From positions 682,001-746,000 of the forward strand of contig NZ_CP033926.1 in NCBI RefSeq assembly GCF_003815775.1: DNA of 64,000 nucleotides, in the 5' to 3' direction. Source of the stretch: Chryseobacterium joostei (lineage in GTDB: Bacteria; Bacteroidota; Bacteroidia; Flavobacteriales; Weeksellaceae). Below, piece by piece: positions 9,041 to 18,650 of the stretch. Each line of letters starts with the position of its first letter. The first letter of the stretch is position 1. The translations under genes were made by a program, and so were the position numbers. The notes beneath the pieces are model-generated. The model searched no databases. It was not told the DNA's origin and saw only the letters and a program-made list of their open reading frames with translations.

Positions 9041-9985
9041 ATGGAAAAAAGAAAAATCAAGAACACCAATTTGGAAGTTGCCCCAATTAATTTTGGAGGT
9101 AATGTTTTTGGATGGACTCTAGACGAAAAACAATCGTTTGATATACTGGATCAGTTTACCGAAGCAGGATTCAATTTTATAGATACTGCAGATACTTACT
9201 CGTGGTGGGTAAACGGAAAAGGCGGACAATCTGAGGAAATTATCGGAAAATGGATGAAAAGCCGTAATAACCGTAAGAACATCGTGCTGGCAACCAAAGT
9301 AGGTTCCGAAACAAAGGAACATGGTTTTGACATCAGTAAAAAACATATCCTAAAATCTGTGGATGAATCCCTGCAAAGGCTTCAGACTGATCATATTGAT
9401 GTTTATTATACCCATTTTGATGATAACGTTACTCCGGTAGAAGAAACTCTTTCAGCATACGATGAAATCATCAAGGCAGGAAAAGTACGTTATATTGCAG
9501 CATCCAACCTTTCTCCGGAACGTTTAAAAGCGTCATTCGAAGCTTCTGAAAAGAACAATCTTCCTAAATATGTAGCCTTACAGCCTCATTACAATCTATT
9601 GGAGAGAGAAGGTTTTGAAAAAAACTATGCTCCATTAGTAGAACAGTTTGATCTGAGTGTCTTCCCATATTGGTCTTTGGCAGCAGGATTTTTAACTGGA
9701 AAATACCGTAATGAAGCAGATCTTGCCAAAAGCGCGAGAGGAGAGGGCGTAAGAAAATACCTAAACCCAAAAGGTCTGGACGTGTTAAAAGCATTGGATC
9801 AGATAAGCGAAAAATATCATAGCAATCAGGGAACTGTTGCTTTGGCCTGGTTGTTATCAAATCCTCTGATTACAGCCCCAATTGTAAGTGCTACGAGTGC
9901 ATCACAGCTTGAAACGCTTTTCAATGCTCCAAAGCTTATTTTAGACCAAGGAGATATTGATTTGCTTAATAAAGTAAGTCAGTAG
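9041..9985 (+). CDS. Aldo/keto reductase
   Basis: This 314-residue NAD(P)H-dependent oxidoreductase of the aldo/keto reductase superfamily forms a (beta/alpha)8 barrel in the cytosol. The catalytic tetrad is visible as Asp48 (in FIDTADTYS), Tyr53, Lys86 (ATKVG) and His125 (YTHFD). The family length is normal. It looks like the class resembling YajO or voltage-gated-channel beta subunits, whose natural substrates are usually unknown. It is monocistronic, convergent with the ClC gene, and the two share a bidirectional terminator. Confidence 0.9.
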   Translation: MEKRKIKNTNLEVAPINFGGNVFGWTLDEKQSFDILDQFTEAGFNFIDTADTYSWWVNGKGGQSEEIIGKWMKSRNNRKNIVLATKVGSETKEHGFDISKKHILKSVDESLQRLQTDHIDVYYTHFDDNVTPVEETLSAYDEIIKAGKVRYIAASNLSPERLKASFEASEKNNLPKYVALQPHYNLLEREGFEKNYAPLVEQFDLSVFPYWSLAAGFLTGKYRNEADLAKSARGEGVRKYLNPKGLDVLKALDQISEKYHSNQGTVALAWLLSNPLITAPIVSATSASQLETLFNAPKLILDQGDIDLLNKVSQ

Positions 9986-10015
9986 TTTACAATTATCATT
10001 GTTAGATTAAAAAAA

Positions 10016-10042
10016 AATCCGTTCAAGACTGAACGGATTTTT
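10016..10042. terminator. Bidirectional terminator between convergent genes
   Basis: AATCCGTTCA, loop AGAC and TGAACGGATT form a perfect stem with an A-run on the left and a T-run on the right. It can therefore serve both the aldo/keto reductase and the minus-strand ClC gene. Confidence 0.85.
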
Positions 10043-10065
10043 TAATAAGTATATTTTTATAATCA

Positions 10066-11913
10066 TTATTCTGAATATTCTTTCAAAAGCTGTCTATAAC
10101 TCATCAAAATAGAGGATTTAGAGATAAAGCCAATGAAATCATTATTATCACTTACTACCGGAAGATTCCAGACTCCTGTATCATCAAAGGTTTGAAGAAT
10201 TTCCAGCGGTTTATTTTCAGGATGGAGTATAGCCGGCGGAGCTTTCATCACCTGAATAATGGTTTGTAAAGGATCAATTTCCTTATTGAAAAGATAAGGT
10301 CTTATATCATCCAGTGTTAAAATACCCTTTAGTTTTCTATGATCATCTACTATGGCAAAAATATTTTTATCACCATTCTTTACCAGTTCAAACAGTTCTG
10401 TAATAGACGCATTCTCATTAATTGTCTGCGAATATCTATCGATAAAATCCTCTGTTCTCAACGCAAATAACAGGTTCTTGTCATGCTTATTTGTGAATAT
10501 TTTCCCCTGGTCTGCAAGAGACTTCAATTCTGGAGAAATTGGAGAAAACCATTTGGCAATAAGATAAGATATTACCGAAGCAATCATCAACGGGATAAAC
10601 AAATCATATCCAAAGCTGGATTCTGCAATCAGGAATATAGCCGTTAAAGGAGCATACAGAACGCCGCTCATTGCACCAGCCATTCCTACCAGAACAAGAT
10701 TGGTTACGGGAACATCTGTAAAGCCGATATGCTGACAAACCAGAGCAAATAAATACCCCAACGTTCCACCTGCAAAAAGAGACGGAGCAAAGTTTCCGCC
10801 ATTTCCGCCACTGAATATGGTAAAAGAAGTTGCAAAAGCTTTTAATAGCAGTACCAATACTAAAAATACAATAATCGTCCAGTCTCCAATTTCAAAGTAT
10901 CTGAAAAAACTGTTTTCAATAATGGAGTGCGTATTTCCGTTTGTAAAGGCCTTTACCGTTTCATATCCCTCTCCAAATAAGGGTGGAAAGAGAACACAAA
11001 GAAGTGAAAGTACAGCTCCTCCGAACATCGCCTTCCGCATTCGGGATAATTGAAGTCCTTTTATGAAATGCTCTACCTTTTGAGAAACAATTACAAAATA
11101 TCGTGCATATAATCCTGTCACAAGGCCTAAAATAAGGTAATAAGGGACATTTTTATAGTTGAATGCATCTCTTGTATAAAATCTGAAAAGAACATCTTCC
11201 TGAAGTAAAATTCTGGACAAAAGACTTCCACATACTGCTGCCACCACCAAAGGAATAAAATCCGTAAAAACCACTCCGGTTAGTAAGATTTCAAAGGCAA
11301 ACATAATCCCGGCAATAGGAGCATTGAATGCCGAAGCTATTCCGGCAGTAGCACCTGCAGCAAGCAATAATGTACGTTCTTTATAATTAAGTCTGTACGT
11401 CTGGGCATAATTGGATCCTATGGCTGCTCCGGTAACGGCAATGGGACTTTCCAGACCTGCAGAGCCTCCCAATCCAACGGTAACCGCACTTTGTATAACT
11501 TGGGAATACATTTTTACAGAAGCTACAATGCTTGAATTTTGGGCAATTTCATAAAGAATCGCTCCAATTCCTTTTCTATCCTGCCCTTTAAATAAGGTCA
11601 GAACGATCATGGTGGTAAGGACAATTCCTAAAAATGGAAAAACAATGTAGAATAATATCTGATATTCAAAATGAACTTTATTGGTAATAAAATAATGGAT
11701 ATTATGAACCAATGTTTTAAGGATAACTCCGGCAAGTCCTGCTGTACAGCCAACCAGAATTCCGGAAAGTACAAGAAACTGGTTACGGCTCAGTCTGTTG
11801 TTCAGCCAATGCAGAATAAGCTCATAACTGCGCGCTTTTTCCAGTCCGTATTTCTGGAAATCTCTTTTAAATTTTAGAAAGCTTAGGTACTTTTTTTTGT
11901 TGTGAATTTTCAC
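10066..11913 (-). CDS. ClC-family chloride channel / H+:Cl- antiporter with CBS domains
   Basis: This 615-residue inner-membrane protein has the ClC fold. The ion-pore motif GSAGLESP places the gating glutamate at Glu155, the equivalent of the glutamate in GREGP of other ClCs, which favours proton-coupled antiport over a pure channel. A second pore motif, GGNGGNFAPS, follows in the C-terminal half of the membrane domain. The last 130 residues carry two CBS domains (for example KLKGILTLDDIRPYLF and DFIGFISKSSIL) that usually bind adenine nucleotides. It is transcribed alone. The 266 bases to the next gene hold a short open frame at 12035-12139 of unknown status. Confidence 0.92.
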   Translation of the reverse strand: MKIHNKKKYLSFLKFKRDFQKYGLEKARSYELILHWLNNRLSRNQFLVLSGILVGCTAGLAGVILKTLVHNIHYFITNKVHFEYQILFYIVFPFLGIVLTTMIVLTLFKGQDRKGIGAILYEIAQNSSIVASVKMYSQVIQSAVTVGLGGSAGLESPIAVTGAAIGSNYAQTYRLNYKERTLLLAAGATAGIASAFNAPIAGIMFAFEILLTGVVFTDFIPLVVAAVCGSLLSRILLQEDVLFRFYTRDAFNYKNVPYYLILGLVTGLYARYFVIVSQKVEHFIKGLQLSRMRKAMFGGAVLSLLCVLFPPLFGEGYETVKAFTNGNTHSIIENSFFRYFEIGDWTIIVFLVLVLLLKAFATSFTIFSGGNGGNFAPSLFAGGTLGYLFALVCQHIGFTDVPVTNLVLVGMAGAMSGVLYAPLTAIFLIAESSFGYDLFIPLMIASVISYLIAKWFSPISPELKSLADQGKIFTNKHDKNLLFALRTEDFIDRYSQTINENASITELFELVKNGDKNIFAIVDDHRKLKGILTLDDIRPYLFNKEIDPLQTIIQVMKAPPAILHPENKPLEILQTFDDTGVWNLPVVSDNNDFIGFISKSSILMSYRQLLKEYSE

Positions 11914-12179
11914 CTGGGAAGAATTTTATACTGACCTCAATTGGATACAGTTCTGTAAATTTATGAAATATCTTTAGAAATCTTCTGTTTCTTATTTCCA
12001 AAAACGAAAGGAATTCTCTCAAAAAGCCATCAAAATGATCATGAAAAACTCTGTATCAGGCGAAAGGCACCTTGTTTCTGAGATTTTAAAATTGAGAAAT
12101 ATTTCTCTTACTATTTACTATATTTATGACAGGATTTAAAATTCAAAATTTCTTCAAAATTTAAATATAGATTTATCGC

Positions 12180-12854
12180 ATGAAAATTCTAATTGTAGAA
12201 GATGAGACAGAATTGTCCAAAAGTATTTCGGAATATCTTTCTGGAGAAAATTATCTCTGTGAAATTGCCGAAACCTACACTGAAGCGATCAACAAAATAG
12301 AACTGTTTCATTATGATTGCATTCTACTGGACATTATGCTTCCTGATGGAAATGGGCTTAAGATTTTGGAGGAACTAAAAAAACAACAAAAACAGGATGG
12401 TGTGATTATCATTTCTGCCAAAAATGCGCTGGATGATAAGATCGCAGGTCTGCAGATGGGCGCGGATGATTATCTTACCAAGCCATTTCATCTTTCCGAA
12501 TTAATGGCAAGAGTATATTCCATTATCCGTAGAAAACAGTTCAGTAGTTCCAATGTGGTTAATCAGAATGAGCTTCAGATTGATCTTCTGGCAAAAACAG
12601 TTGTGGTAAATAATGAAATTGTTTCCTTAACTAAAAAGGAATTTGATCTTCTTATTTATTTTATCGGAAATAAAAACAAAGTTATCTCCAAAAGTACATT
12701 GGCAGAGCATCTTTCCGGTGATTTTGCAGATATGCTTGACAATCATGATTTTGTATATGCACACGTAAAAAATCTTAAGAAAAAGCTATATGATGCAGGA
12801 TGTGAACATTATCTTAAAACAGTGTATGGAACGGGATATAAGTGGGAAAACTAG
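12180..12854 (+). CDS. OmpR/PhoB-family response regulator
   Basis: This 224-residue regulator has an N-terminal receiver domain with the acidic pair near residues 7-8, the phosphoacceptor Asp51 (LLDIMLPDGNG) and the conserved Lys in LTKPFH. A C-terminal winged helix ends in the usual VKNLKKKL and TVYGTGYKWE signatures. It is followed 87 bases later by its histidine kinase. The genes after that (TauE/SafE, four-repeat membrane protein, TonB receptor, PAP2 phosphatase) run in the same direction and are likely targets or partners. Confidence 0.93.
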   Translation: MKILIVEDETELSKSISEYLSGENYLCEIAETYTEAINKIELFHYDCILLDIMLPDGNGLKILEELKKQQKQDGVIIISAKNALDDKIAGLQMGADDYLTKPFHLSELMARVYSIIRRKQFSSSNVVNQNELQIDLLAKTVVVNNEIVSLTKKEFDLLIYFIGNKNKVISKSTLAEHLSGDFADMLDNHDFVYAHVKNLKKKLYDAGCEHYLKTVYGTGYKWEN

Positions 12855-12941
12855 ATGAATGAAACGTATAATGGTTATCATTCAAATTCCTAATTTAGAT
12901 TCTGATCAATTTATCTTCATAACTCATAATTCATCATTAAT

Positions 12942-14228
12942 TTGAAACCTTTATTAAGCAAAACAACCAAGCCTTTTCTTATCTACGTACTCATTGTACT
13001 GATGGTAAGTATTCCTGTATACTATTTTGTAGTAGATACCATCTGGAAAAGTGAACTGGATGAACATAATCAAATTATTGTAGAAAAAACAGCATACGAA
13101 TTCAATCAGTTAAAACTATCTGACGAGGAACTAGAAAAAAGCCTTCAGCTATGGAATCAAATCCAACCGGAAACCAATATTGAAAGAATTTCTGCAGATC
13201 ACATTAAAGGAGATAGTATATACACCAATGAAAGAGCTCTTCCATTTATATCTGAGCAAAAGAAAGAACGTTATAGATGTCTTAGAAAGGTAATTTATAT
13301 TCAGAATAAACCCTACCTCTTTACCATACAAACCAATATTGAGGAATCGCACGAAACCATAGCTGTTATTGCAATGATTACAGTATTTTTCTTTGTAATG
13401 ATTGTTGTAGGATTATTATATCTGAACAGAAAATTATCAACCTCTATCTGGAAACCGTTTAGAAATACATTAGACAGGCTGAAAACATTCAATCTCAACA
13501 GCCAGAATAAAATGGAGTTTCCTAGTTCTGACACAACCGAATTTGAAGAACTTAATCAAGCCCTTCATAAATTAATAGAGCGCAACATTTCTATTTATAA
13601 AACCCAAAAGGAATTTACTGAAAATGCGTCCCACGAATTACAGACTCCGCTAGCCATTATTAAAAACAAACTGGATCTTCTCCTTCAGGATCAGGATCTC
13701 ACCGAAAGGCAATACAGCATTGCCGAAGATATGAATAAGGCACTTACCAGAAGCTCCCGAATCAACAAAAACCTTTTGTTATTGGCTAAAATCGACAATA
13801 ATCAGTTTGATAATTCTGAAGTTATTTCATTTGATCATTTACTTCATCAAAGTATTGATCTTCTGCAGGAACATTTTGAACAGAAAAATATATCTTTCGA
13901 AGAGAAGATTACTTCTGATATAAAGGTAAATGGAAATAGCAGTTTGACGGAGATTATGATCAACAACCTCATCATCAATGCCATCCGCCATACTTCGCCA
14001 GGGGGCTCCATTTTTATACAATTAACAGATTCTTCTTTTGAAGTTTCCAATTCAGGCACAGAAAAACTGGATACAGATTTATTATTTAAAAGATTTTCCA
14101 AACTATCAGCTAATAATAATGGAAGTGGGCTAGGGTTATCCATTATTCAGGAAATCTGTAAATTTCATCACTGGACTGTCAATTATAAGTTCGAAAATTG
14201 CTACCATATTTTTTCTGTCAATTTATAA
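12942..14228 (+). CDS. Sensor histidine kinase (HisKA type)
   Basis: This 428-residue membrane kinase begins at a TTG codon; no ATG lies nearby in frame. The first transmembrane helix spans about residues 10-31, a periplasmic sensor follows to about 140, the second helix lies near 145-165, and a short HAMP-like linker follows. The H-box is FTENASHELQTPLAIIKNK with the phosphorylated His, the N-box is NNLIINAIRHTSPGG, and the G-box is GSGLGLSII. It pairs with the response regulator upstream. The sensed signal is unknown. Confidence 0.92.
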   Translation: MKPLLSKTTKPFLIYVLIVLMVSIPVYYFVVDTIWKSELDEHNQIIVEKTAYEFNQLKLSDEELEKSLQLWNQIQPETNIERISADHIKGDSIYTNERALPFISEQKKERYRCLRKVIYIQNKPYLFTIQTNIEESHETIAVIAMITVFFFVMIVVGLLYLNRKLSTSIWKPFRNTLDRLKTFNLNSQNKMEFPSSDTTEFEELNQALHKLIERNISIYKTQKEFTENASHELQTPLAIIKNKLDLLLQDQDLTERQYSIAEDMNKALTRSSRINKNLLLLAKIDNNQFDNSEVISFDHLLHQSIDLLQEHFEQKNISFEEKITSDIKVNGNSSLTEIMINNLIINAIRHTSPGGSIFIQLTDSSFEVSNSGTEKLDTDLLFKRFSKLSANNNGSGLGLSIIQEICKFHHWTVNYKFENCYHIFSVNL

Positions 14229-14331
14229 TTTCTTTAACATCTGAGCTTTTAAAATTCTAAATTAATTCTAAATCGGATTGCACCTTTGTATTGAAAATAT
14301 ATACATACTGAAGTGTAAATTTTATTTAGAA

Positions 14332-15366
14332 ATGATTTTAAAAATTGCCCTTTTATTCGCAGGAACTATACTTGCATTCTGGATCAGCGCTATTTGTGGA
14401 GGCGGTGCAAGTCTTATTTTGATTCCTATCCTGAATCTGCTGCTTCCAACTTCTTTGGTTCCTTTTTCTTTAACAGTTGGAACCCTTACAAGCTCAGCCT
14501 CCCGTATTGCCGTATTCAAACAGCATATCAACTGGAAAATATTCTTATGGTTTGTTCCGTTTTCCATTCCCGCTGTACTGCTGGGTGCTTATTTGATTAA
14601 ATATGTGAATCCAAATTATCTGCAGCTTATTGTGGCATTCTTCCTGATTGCCAATCTTCCTCAACTTTTCGCTTCGAAAAATAAACCGGTAGAAACTAAC
14701 AAAGAATATCCTAAATCTGCATTAGCACTTATTGGCTTTTCTGCAGGTTTCATTTCAGGAATTACGGGTGCAGTAGGTCTTCTTTTCAACCGTTTTTATC
14801 TGAAATTCAGCCTTAAAAAAGAGGAAATTGTAGCAACCCGTGCTGCCAATGAGGTATTTCTTCATCTTATTAAGCTTATTATTTATATCTCATTGGGATT
14901 ATATTCCAAAACAGCATTGTGGCTTGGGATTGCCATTGCAGTAGCAGCCATTGTCTCTTCTTATACTGTAAAATACATTCTTCCTCATCTTAGTGAAAAT
15001 CTGTTCAAAAAAATTGGATATGCAGCCATGGTAATATCAGGAATTACTTTATTAACAAGTACATCGGGAAGAATTATTGAACAGGACCAAATTGCAATTA
15101 ATACCTCATCCACAGCAAAGAAAAACACCTATACCATGAACTGGAAAGATACCCGTATTGTTCTGGAATATAAAGTTAATGGAGGGGTAGAAATTGAGAA
15201 AAGCGTAAAGCCGGAGGAATTATCCGGACAGCTCAAAGAGAAATATCACGCACTGATAGAACATTATGACGAGGTTCATATTGAAAAAGTTTATGCACTA
15301 GGGAAAAATACAGCCCATGAATTTTATTGCTATAAAAATAATGTGCTTACAAAGTTCAAAGCCTAA
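14332..15366 (+). CDS. TauE/SafE (TSUP) family membrane transporter with a C-terminal soluble extension
   Basis: The protein from the ATG at 14332 has 344 residues. An upstream TTG at 14278 is in frame, but its 18 extra codons are not membrane-like and include MHLCIENIYILK, so I prefer the ATG. It starts with the typical GGGASLILIPILNLLLP repeat of sulfite/organic-anion exporters, and the second repeat begins near GFSAGFISGITGAVG. After about residue 260 come some 85 hydrophilic residues not found in standard TSUP proteins. They carry a MNWKDTRIVLEYKVNGG segment and a lone KVYALGKNTAHEFYCYK. The transported ion is unknown. It lies in the run of genes after the two-component pair. Confidence 0.82.
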   Translation: MILKIALLFAGTILAFWISAICGGGASLILIPILNLLLPTSLVPFSLTVGTLTSSASRIAVFKQHINWKIFLWFVPFSIPAVLLGAYLIKYVNPNYLQLIVAFFLIANLPQLFASKNKPVETNKEYPKSALALIGFSAGFISGITGAVGLLFNRFYLKFSLKKEEIVATRAANEVFLHLIKLIIYISLGLYSKTALWLGIAIAVAAIVSSYTVKYILPHLSENLFKKIGYAAMVISGITLLTSTSGRIIEQDQIAINTSSTAKKNTYTMNWKDTRIVLEYKVNGGVEIEKSVKPEELSGQLKEKYHALIEHYDEVHIEKVYALGKNTAHEFYCYKNNVLTKFKA

Positions 15367-15418
15367 AAAAGCATTCATAAATAAACAGATCGTTTAGAAA
15401 AACAAATAGTAAAATACA

Positions 15419-16171
15419 ATGAGAACGATAAACAAAGTAGCAGCTGTCACTACACTTTTCTGGTTCATGAAGATTGTAGCCACCACATTGGGGGAAACTT
15501 TAGGGGATTTTATTTCCATGACCTTAAATCTGGGATATACTGTGGGAATTCTCATCACTTTATTTTTTTTCATCCTGATATTATCTGTACAGCTTAATGT
15601 CAAAAAGTATATTCCGGCTGTGTACTGGACGGTCATTATCGGAACAACAACCTTAGGGACGGAAATTTCAGATTTCATTGACAGAACTTTGAAAGCCGGA
15701 TATCTGGTAGGCAGTTTACTTCTTCTTTCCGGACTTTTAACTTCACTTTTTTTATGGTATAAAAAGTATGGCAATCTTGAAGTGTATCCAATTTTTGAAA
15801 GAAATAAAGAATTTTATTATTGGACTGCCATATTATTTTCAAATAGTCTGGGAACAGCATTTGGGGATTTCCTTAGTGATAACCTAGGATTAGGATATAT
15901 GACAGGAGCTCTCATTACCGGTTTCATTATTCTGATCGTGGTATTGCTTCATTATTTCACCAAGATTAATCATGTTATTTTGTTTTGGATTGCATTTGTA
16001 TTTACCAGACCATTTGGAGCCACGTTTGGAGATCTACTAACAAAACCTCTTGCAAAAGGCGGGCTTGATTTGGGAACGGTAAATGCCTCACTCATATCTC
16101 TTGCCTTAATGGTTCTTATGATACTTATTTCACAGAGAAAACAAAAGAAAGAACTTCCTTTTCAATCATAA
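15419..16171 (+). CDS. COG4705-like membrane protein built from four repeats
   Basis: This 250-residue integral membrane protein shows an internal four-fold repeat. Each unit has a hydrophobic helix ending in a motif like T-L-G-E-x-x-G-D-F, about ten residues, then L-G-Y-x-x-G. The copies are TTLGETLGDF, TTLGTEISDF, NSLGTAFGDF and RPFGATFGDL. This matches what I know of the uncharacterised COG4705 membrane proteins. The conserved acidic residues in each repeat suggest a cation-binding or transport path, but no function is established. It is cotranscribed with the TSUP gene upstream (52-base gap) and the TonB receptor downstream (34-base gap). Confidence 0.75.
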   Translation: MRTINKVAAVTTLFWFMKIVATTLGETLGDFISMTLNLGYTVGILITLFFFILILSVQLNVKKYIPAVYWTVIIGTTTLGTEISDFIDRTLKAGYLVGSLLLLSGLLTSLFLWYKKYGNLEVYPIFERNKEFYYWTAILFSNSLGTAFGDFLSDNLGLGYMTGALITGFIILIVVLLHYFTKINHVILFWIAFVFTRPFGATFGDLLTKPLAKGGLDLGTVNASLISLALMVLMILISQRKQKKELPFQS

Positions 16172-16205
16172 AAAGAGATTTAAAAAAAATAAAGACTACA
16201 ATATA

Positions 16206-18623
16206 ATGAATAGAAAGAAACTCTTACTTTTTCCGACCGTTGCCATTTCTTCCATCATTACGGCACAAGTTACTTCAGTAACGGTATCCGGAAGAGTTAC
16301 TACCAAGGATAAGACCATGTTGCCTTATGCCAATATTATTTTAAAAAAGGAAAAAGACACTGCGTTTATAGCCGGAACATTTACTAATGAAGAAGGAAGA
16401 TTTTCCATTACAGGGATAAAACCGGACCATTATCTTTTGGAAACTTCCATGGCAGGTTATGATCTGCAAAAGCAGCCCGTTTTTATAGGAAGTCTTTCTG
16501 AGTTTTTAGAAATTCCTCCTATTGAACTGACCGCCAAAAAAGAAAGTGAAACAAAAATTGAAGAAGTTGTTTTATCTGCTTCCAAAAAGAATGAAATAGG
16601 AAATCAGCTTGATAAAAAAACATACTCTGTAGCAGACAATATCAGCCAAAGTGGTGGATCTGTATTGCAAAGTATGCAAAATTTACCCGGAATAACAGTA
16701 CAGGACGGTAAGGTACAACTTAGAGGAAATGATAAAGTAACGGTTCTGATTGACGGCAGACAAACTGCAATTACCGGATTTGGAAGCCAGACAGGACTTG
16801 ATAATATCCCATCTTCTTCCATTGATAAAATTGAGATCATCAATAATCCCTCATCAAAATATGATGCAAACGGGAATGCGGGAATCATCAATATTATCAT
16901 GAAAAAAAATAAGCAAAATGGATGGAATGGTAAGATAGGCTTTACCGCAGGTTTGGGTTCATTATGGGTAAGAAAAGAGAATCTACCAACCATAAGACCT
17001 CAATACACTTTAACTCCAAAAATCAATCCATCACTTTCTCTTAATTACAGAAAAAATAAGATCAATGTATTTTTACAGGCCGATAATCTGTACACTGAGA
17101 CGCTTAACAAAAATGAGTTTGTCACCCGTACTTATGATGATGGAACCATCATTAATTCACAGTTGAAAAGAAACAGAAATACGAATTTCTTCACCACAAA
17201 AGCAGGAATAGACTGGAATATTGATGCTCAAAATACATTAACAATCTCAGGGATGTATGGGAGTGAAAAAATCATAGATCGTGGAGATCAGCCTTTCTTT
17301 AATGGAGATAAGTCCCAACGTCTTCGTCTTTGGCAATTTTTAGAAGATGAATTGAAAACTACGGTGATGGGTACAGCTTCTTATCAACATAAATTCAAGG
17401 AAGCGGGGCATTTATTGAATGTTGGTTTCAACTATACCTTTCACAGAGAGGACGAAAAGTATTTCTATGATAATTATTTGCCAGCTTCTACAGGAACCGA
17501 TGCTTTTAAGCTATTGTCTGATGAACAGGTTTATGACTTCAATGTTGATTATGTAAAGCCTTTAAAATATGGTAGAATTGAAACAGGGATTAAATTGAGA
17601 AGCAGAAGCATCCCAACCAACATGAATTTTATCCCCGGAGCAAACTCTGTATTGGATGTTGCCGCTGGCGGAAAAGCAGATTATAAAGAATTTATTCCTG
17701 CCGTATATGGAAACTATATTTTTGAAAATGAAAAATGGGAAGCAGAACTTGGGTTACGACTGGAGTATGTAAGAATAGAATATGACGTAAATCCTAACCA
17801 TCCCACTTATAAAAGTGATGGATACAATTATACGCAGCCATTTCCCAATTTTAGACTAGCCTATAAGCTCAATGACCATAATAAATTTTCCATTTTTTAT
17901 AACAGGAGGGTAGACCGTCCTAATGAAGTGGATATCCGAATTTTTCCAAAATATGATGACGCAGAGATTATTAAGGTAGGAAATCCTGCACTCAGACCTC
18001 AGTTTACCAACTCTATTGAATTGGGATATAAGTACAACTGGGATAACGGATATCTATATTCTGCCCTATATCATCGCTTTGCCAATGGAACCATCACTAG
18101 AATTTCGAGTACGGTTCCGGACAGCAATCTTATCTATGCCATATTCCAAAATGCGGGAAAAAGCTACAATACCGGGTTAGAAGCTATATGGAACCAAAAA
18201 GTATCGGAGGTGTATTCATTCAATATCAACGGAAATATGTACCGTAACCAGATTAATGCATTCTCTGTACAAAATCTGTATCCGAAGCCTAATATTTTTT
18301 CTGCAGACAAACAATCTGCAGTTTCCGGAAATGTAAAGCTGAATAATATCTTTCATTTTTCAAAAGGATTAAATGCTCAGATTACCGCTGTTTATCTGGC
18401 TCCCGACATTATTCCTCAGGGAAGAATAAAATCCAGATTTTCAATGGATATAGGATTGAAGAAAGCAATACAGAAAGGAAAAGGAGAACTGTTTCTAAAT
18501 GCTTCAGATTTACTCAACACCATGCTTATTAAGAAAAATATTCAGGGAATGGGATTCGCTTATACGAGTAATGATTATTATGAAACCCAGGTAGTAAGGC
18601 TGGGATACAGTTATAAATTTTAA
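16206..18623 (+). CDS. TonB-dependent outer membrane receptor
   Basis: This 805-residue outer-membrane protein has a signal peptide ending near AQ. A carboxypeptidase-regulatory-like beta-sandwich follows (about residues 25-100: GRVTTKDKTMLPYANIILKKEKD...). Next come a plug domain (GNQLDKKTYSV ... LQSMQNLPGITVQDGKVQLRG ... VLIDGR) and a beta-barrel ending in Phe (RLGYSYKF). It belongs to the class often annotated as outer membrane beta-barrel family protein, not the SusC class, and no SusD partner is present. The ligand is unknown. Its position after a two-component pair suggests regulated uptake. Confidence 0.9.
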   Translation: MNRKKLLLFPTVAISSIITAQVTSVTVSGRVTTKDKTMLPYANIILKKEKDTAFIAGTFTNEEGRFSITGIKPDHYLLETSMAGYDLQKQPVFIGSLSEFLEIPPIELTAKKESETKIEEVVLSASKKNEIGNQLDKKTYSVADNISQSGGSVLQSMQNLPGITVQDGKVQLRGNDKVTVLIDGRQTAITGFGSQTGLDNIPSSSIDKIEIINNPSSKYDANGNAGIINIIMKKNKQNGWNGKIGFTAGLGSLWVRKENLPTIRPQYTLTPKINPSLSLNYRKNKINVFLQADNLYTETLNKNEFVTRTYDDGTIINSQLKRNRNTNFFTTKAGIDWNIDAQNTLTISGMYGSEKIIDRGDQPFFNGDKSQRLRLWQFLEDELKTTVMGTASYQHKFKEAGHLLNVGFNYTFHREDEKYFYDNYLPASTGTDAFKLLSDEQVYDFNVDYVKPLKYGRIETGIKLRSRSIPTNMNFIPGANSVLDVAAGGKADYKEFIPAVYGNYIFENEKWEAELGLRLEYVRIEYDVNPNHPTYKSDGYNYTQPFPNFRLAYKLNDHNKFSIFYNRRVDRPNEVDIRIFPKYDDAEIIKVGNPALRPQFTNSIELGYKYNWDNGYLYSALYHRFANGTITRISSTVPDSNLIYAIFQNAGKSYNTGLEAIWNQKVSEVYSFNINGNMYRNQINAFSVQNLYPKPNIFSADKQSAVSGNVKLNNIFHFSKGLNAQITAVYLAPDIIPQGRIKSRFSMDIGLKKAIQKGKGELFLNASDLLNTMLIKKNIQGMGFAYTSNDYYETQVVRLGYSYKF

Positions 18624-18650
18624 TTTAAAACAGGAAAAATCTAGTAAAAA

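Noticed and set aside
12035..12139. 34-codon ORF between the ClC and response-regulator genes
   Set aside because: It reads like protein but has no promoter, no recognisable similarity and no context; not enough to call a gene.
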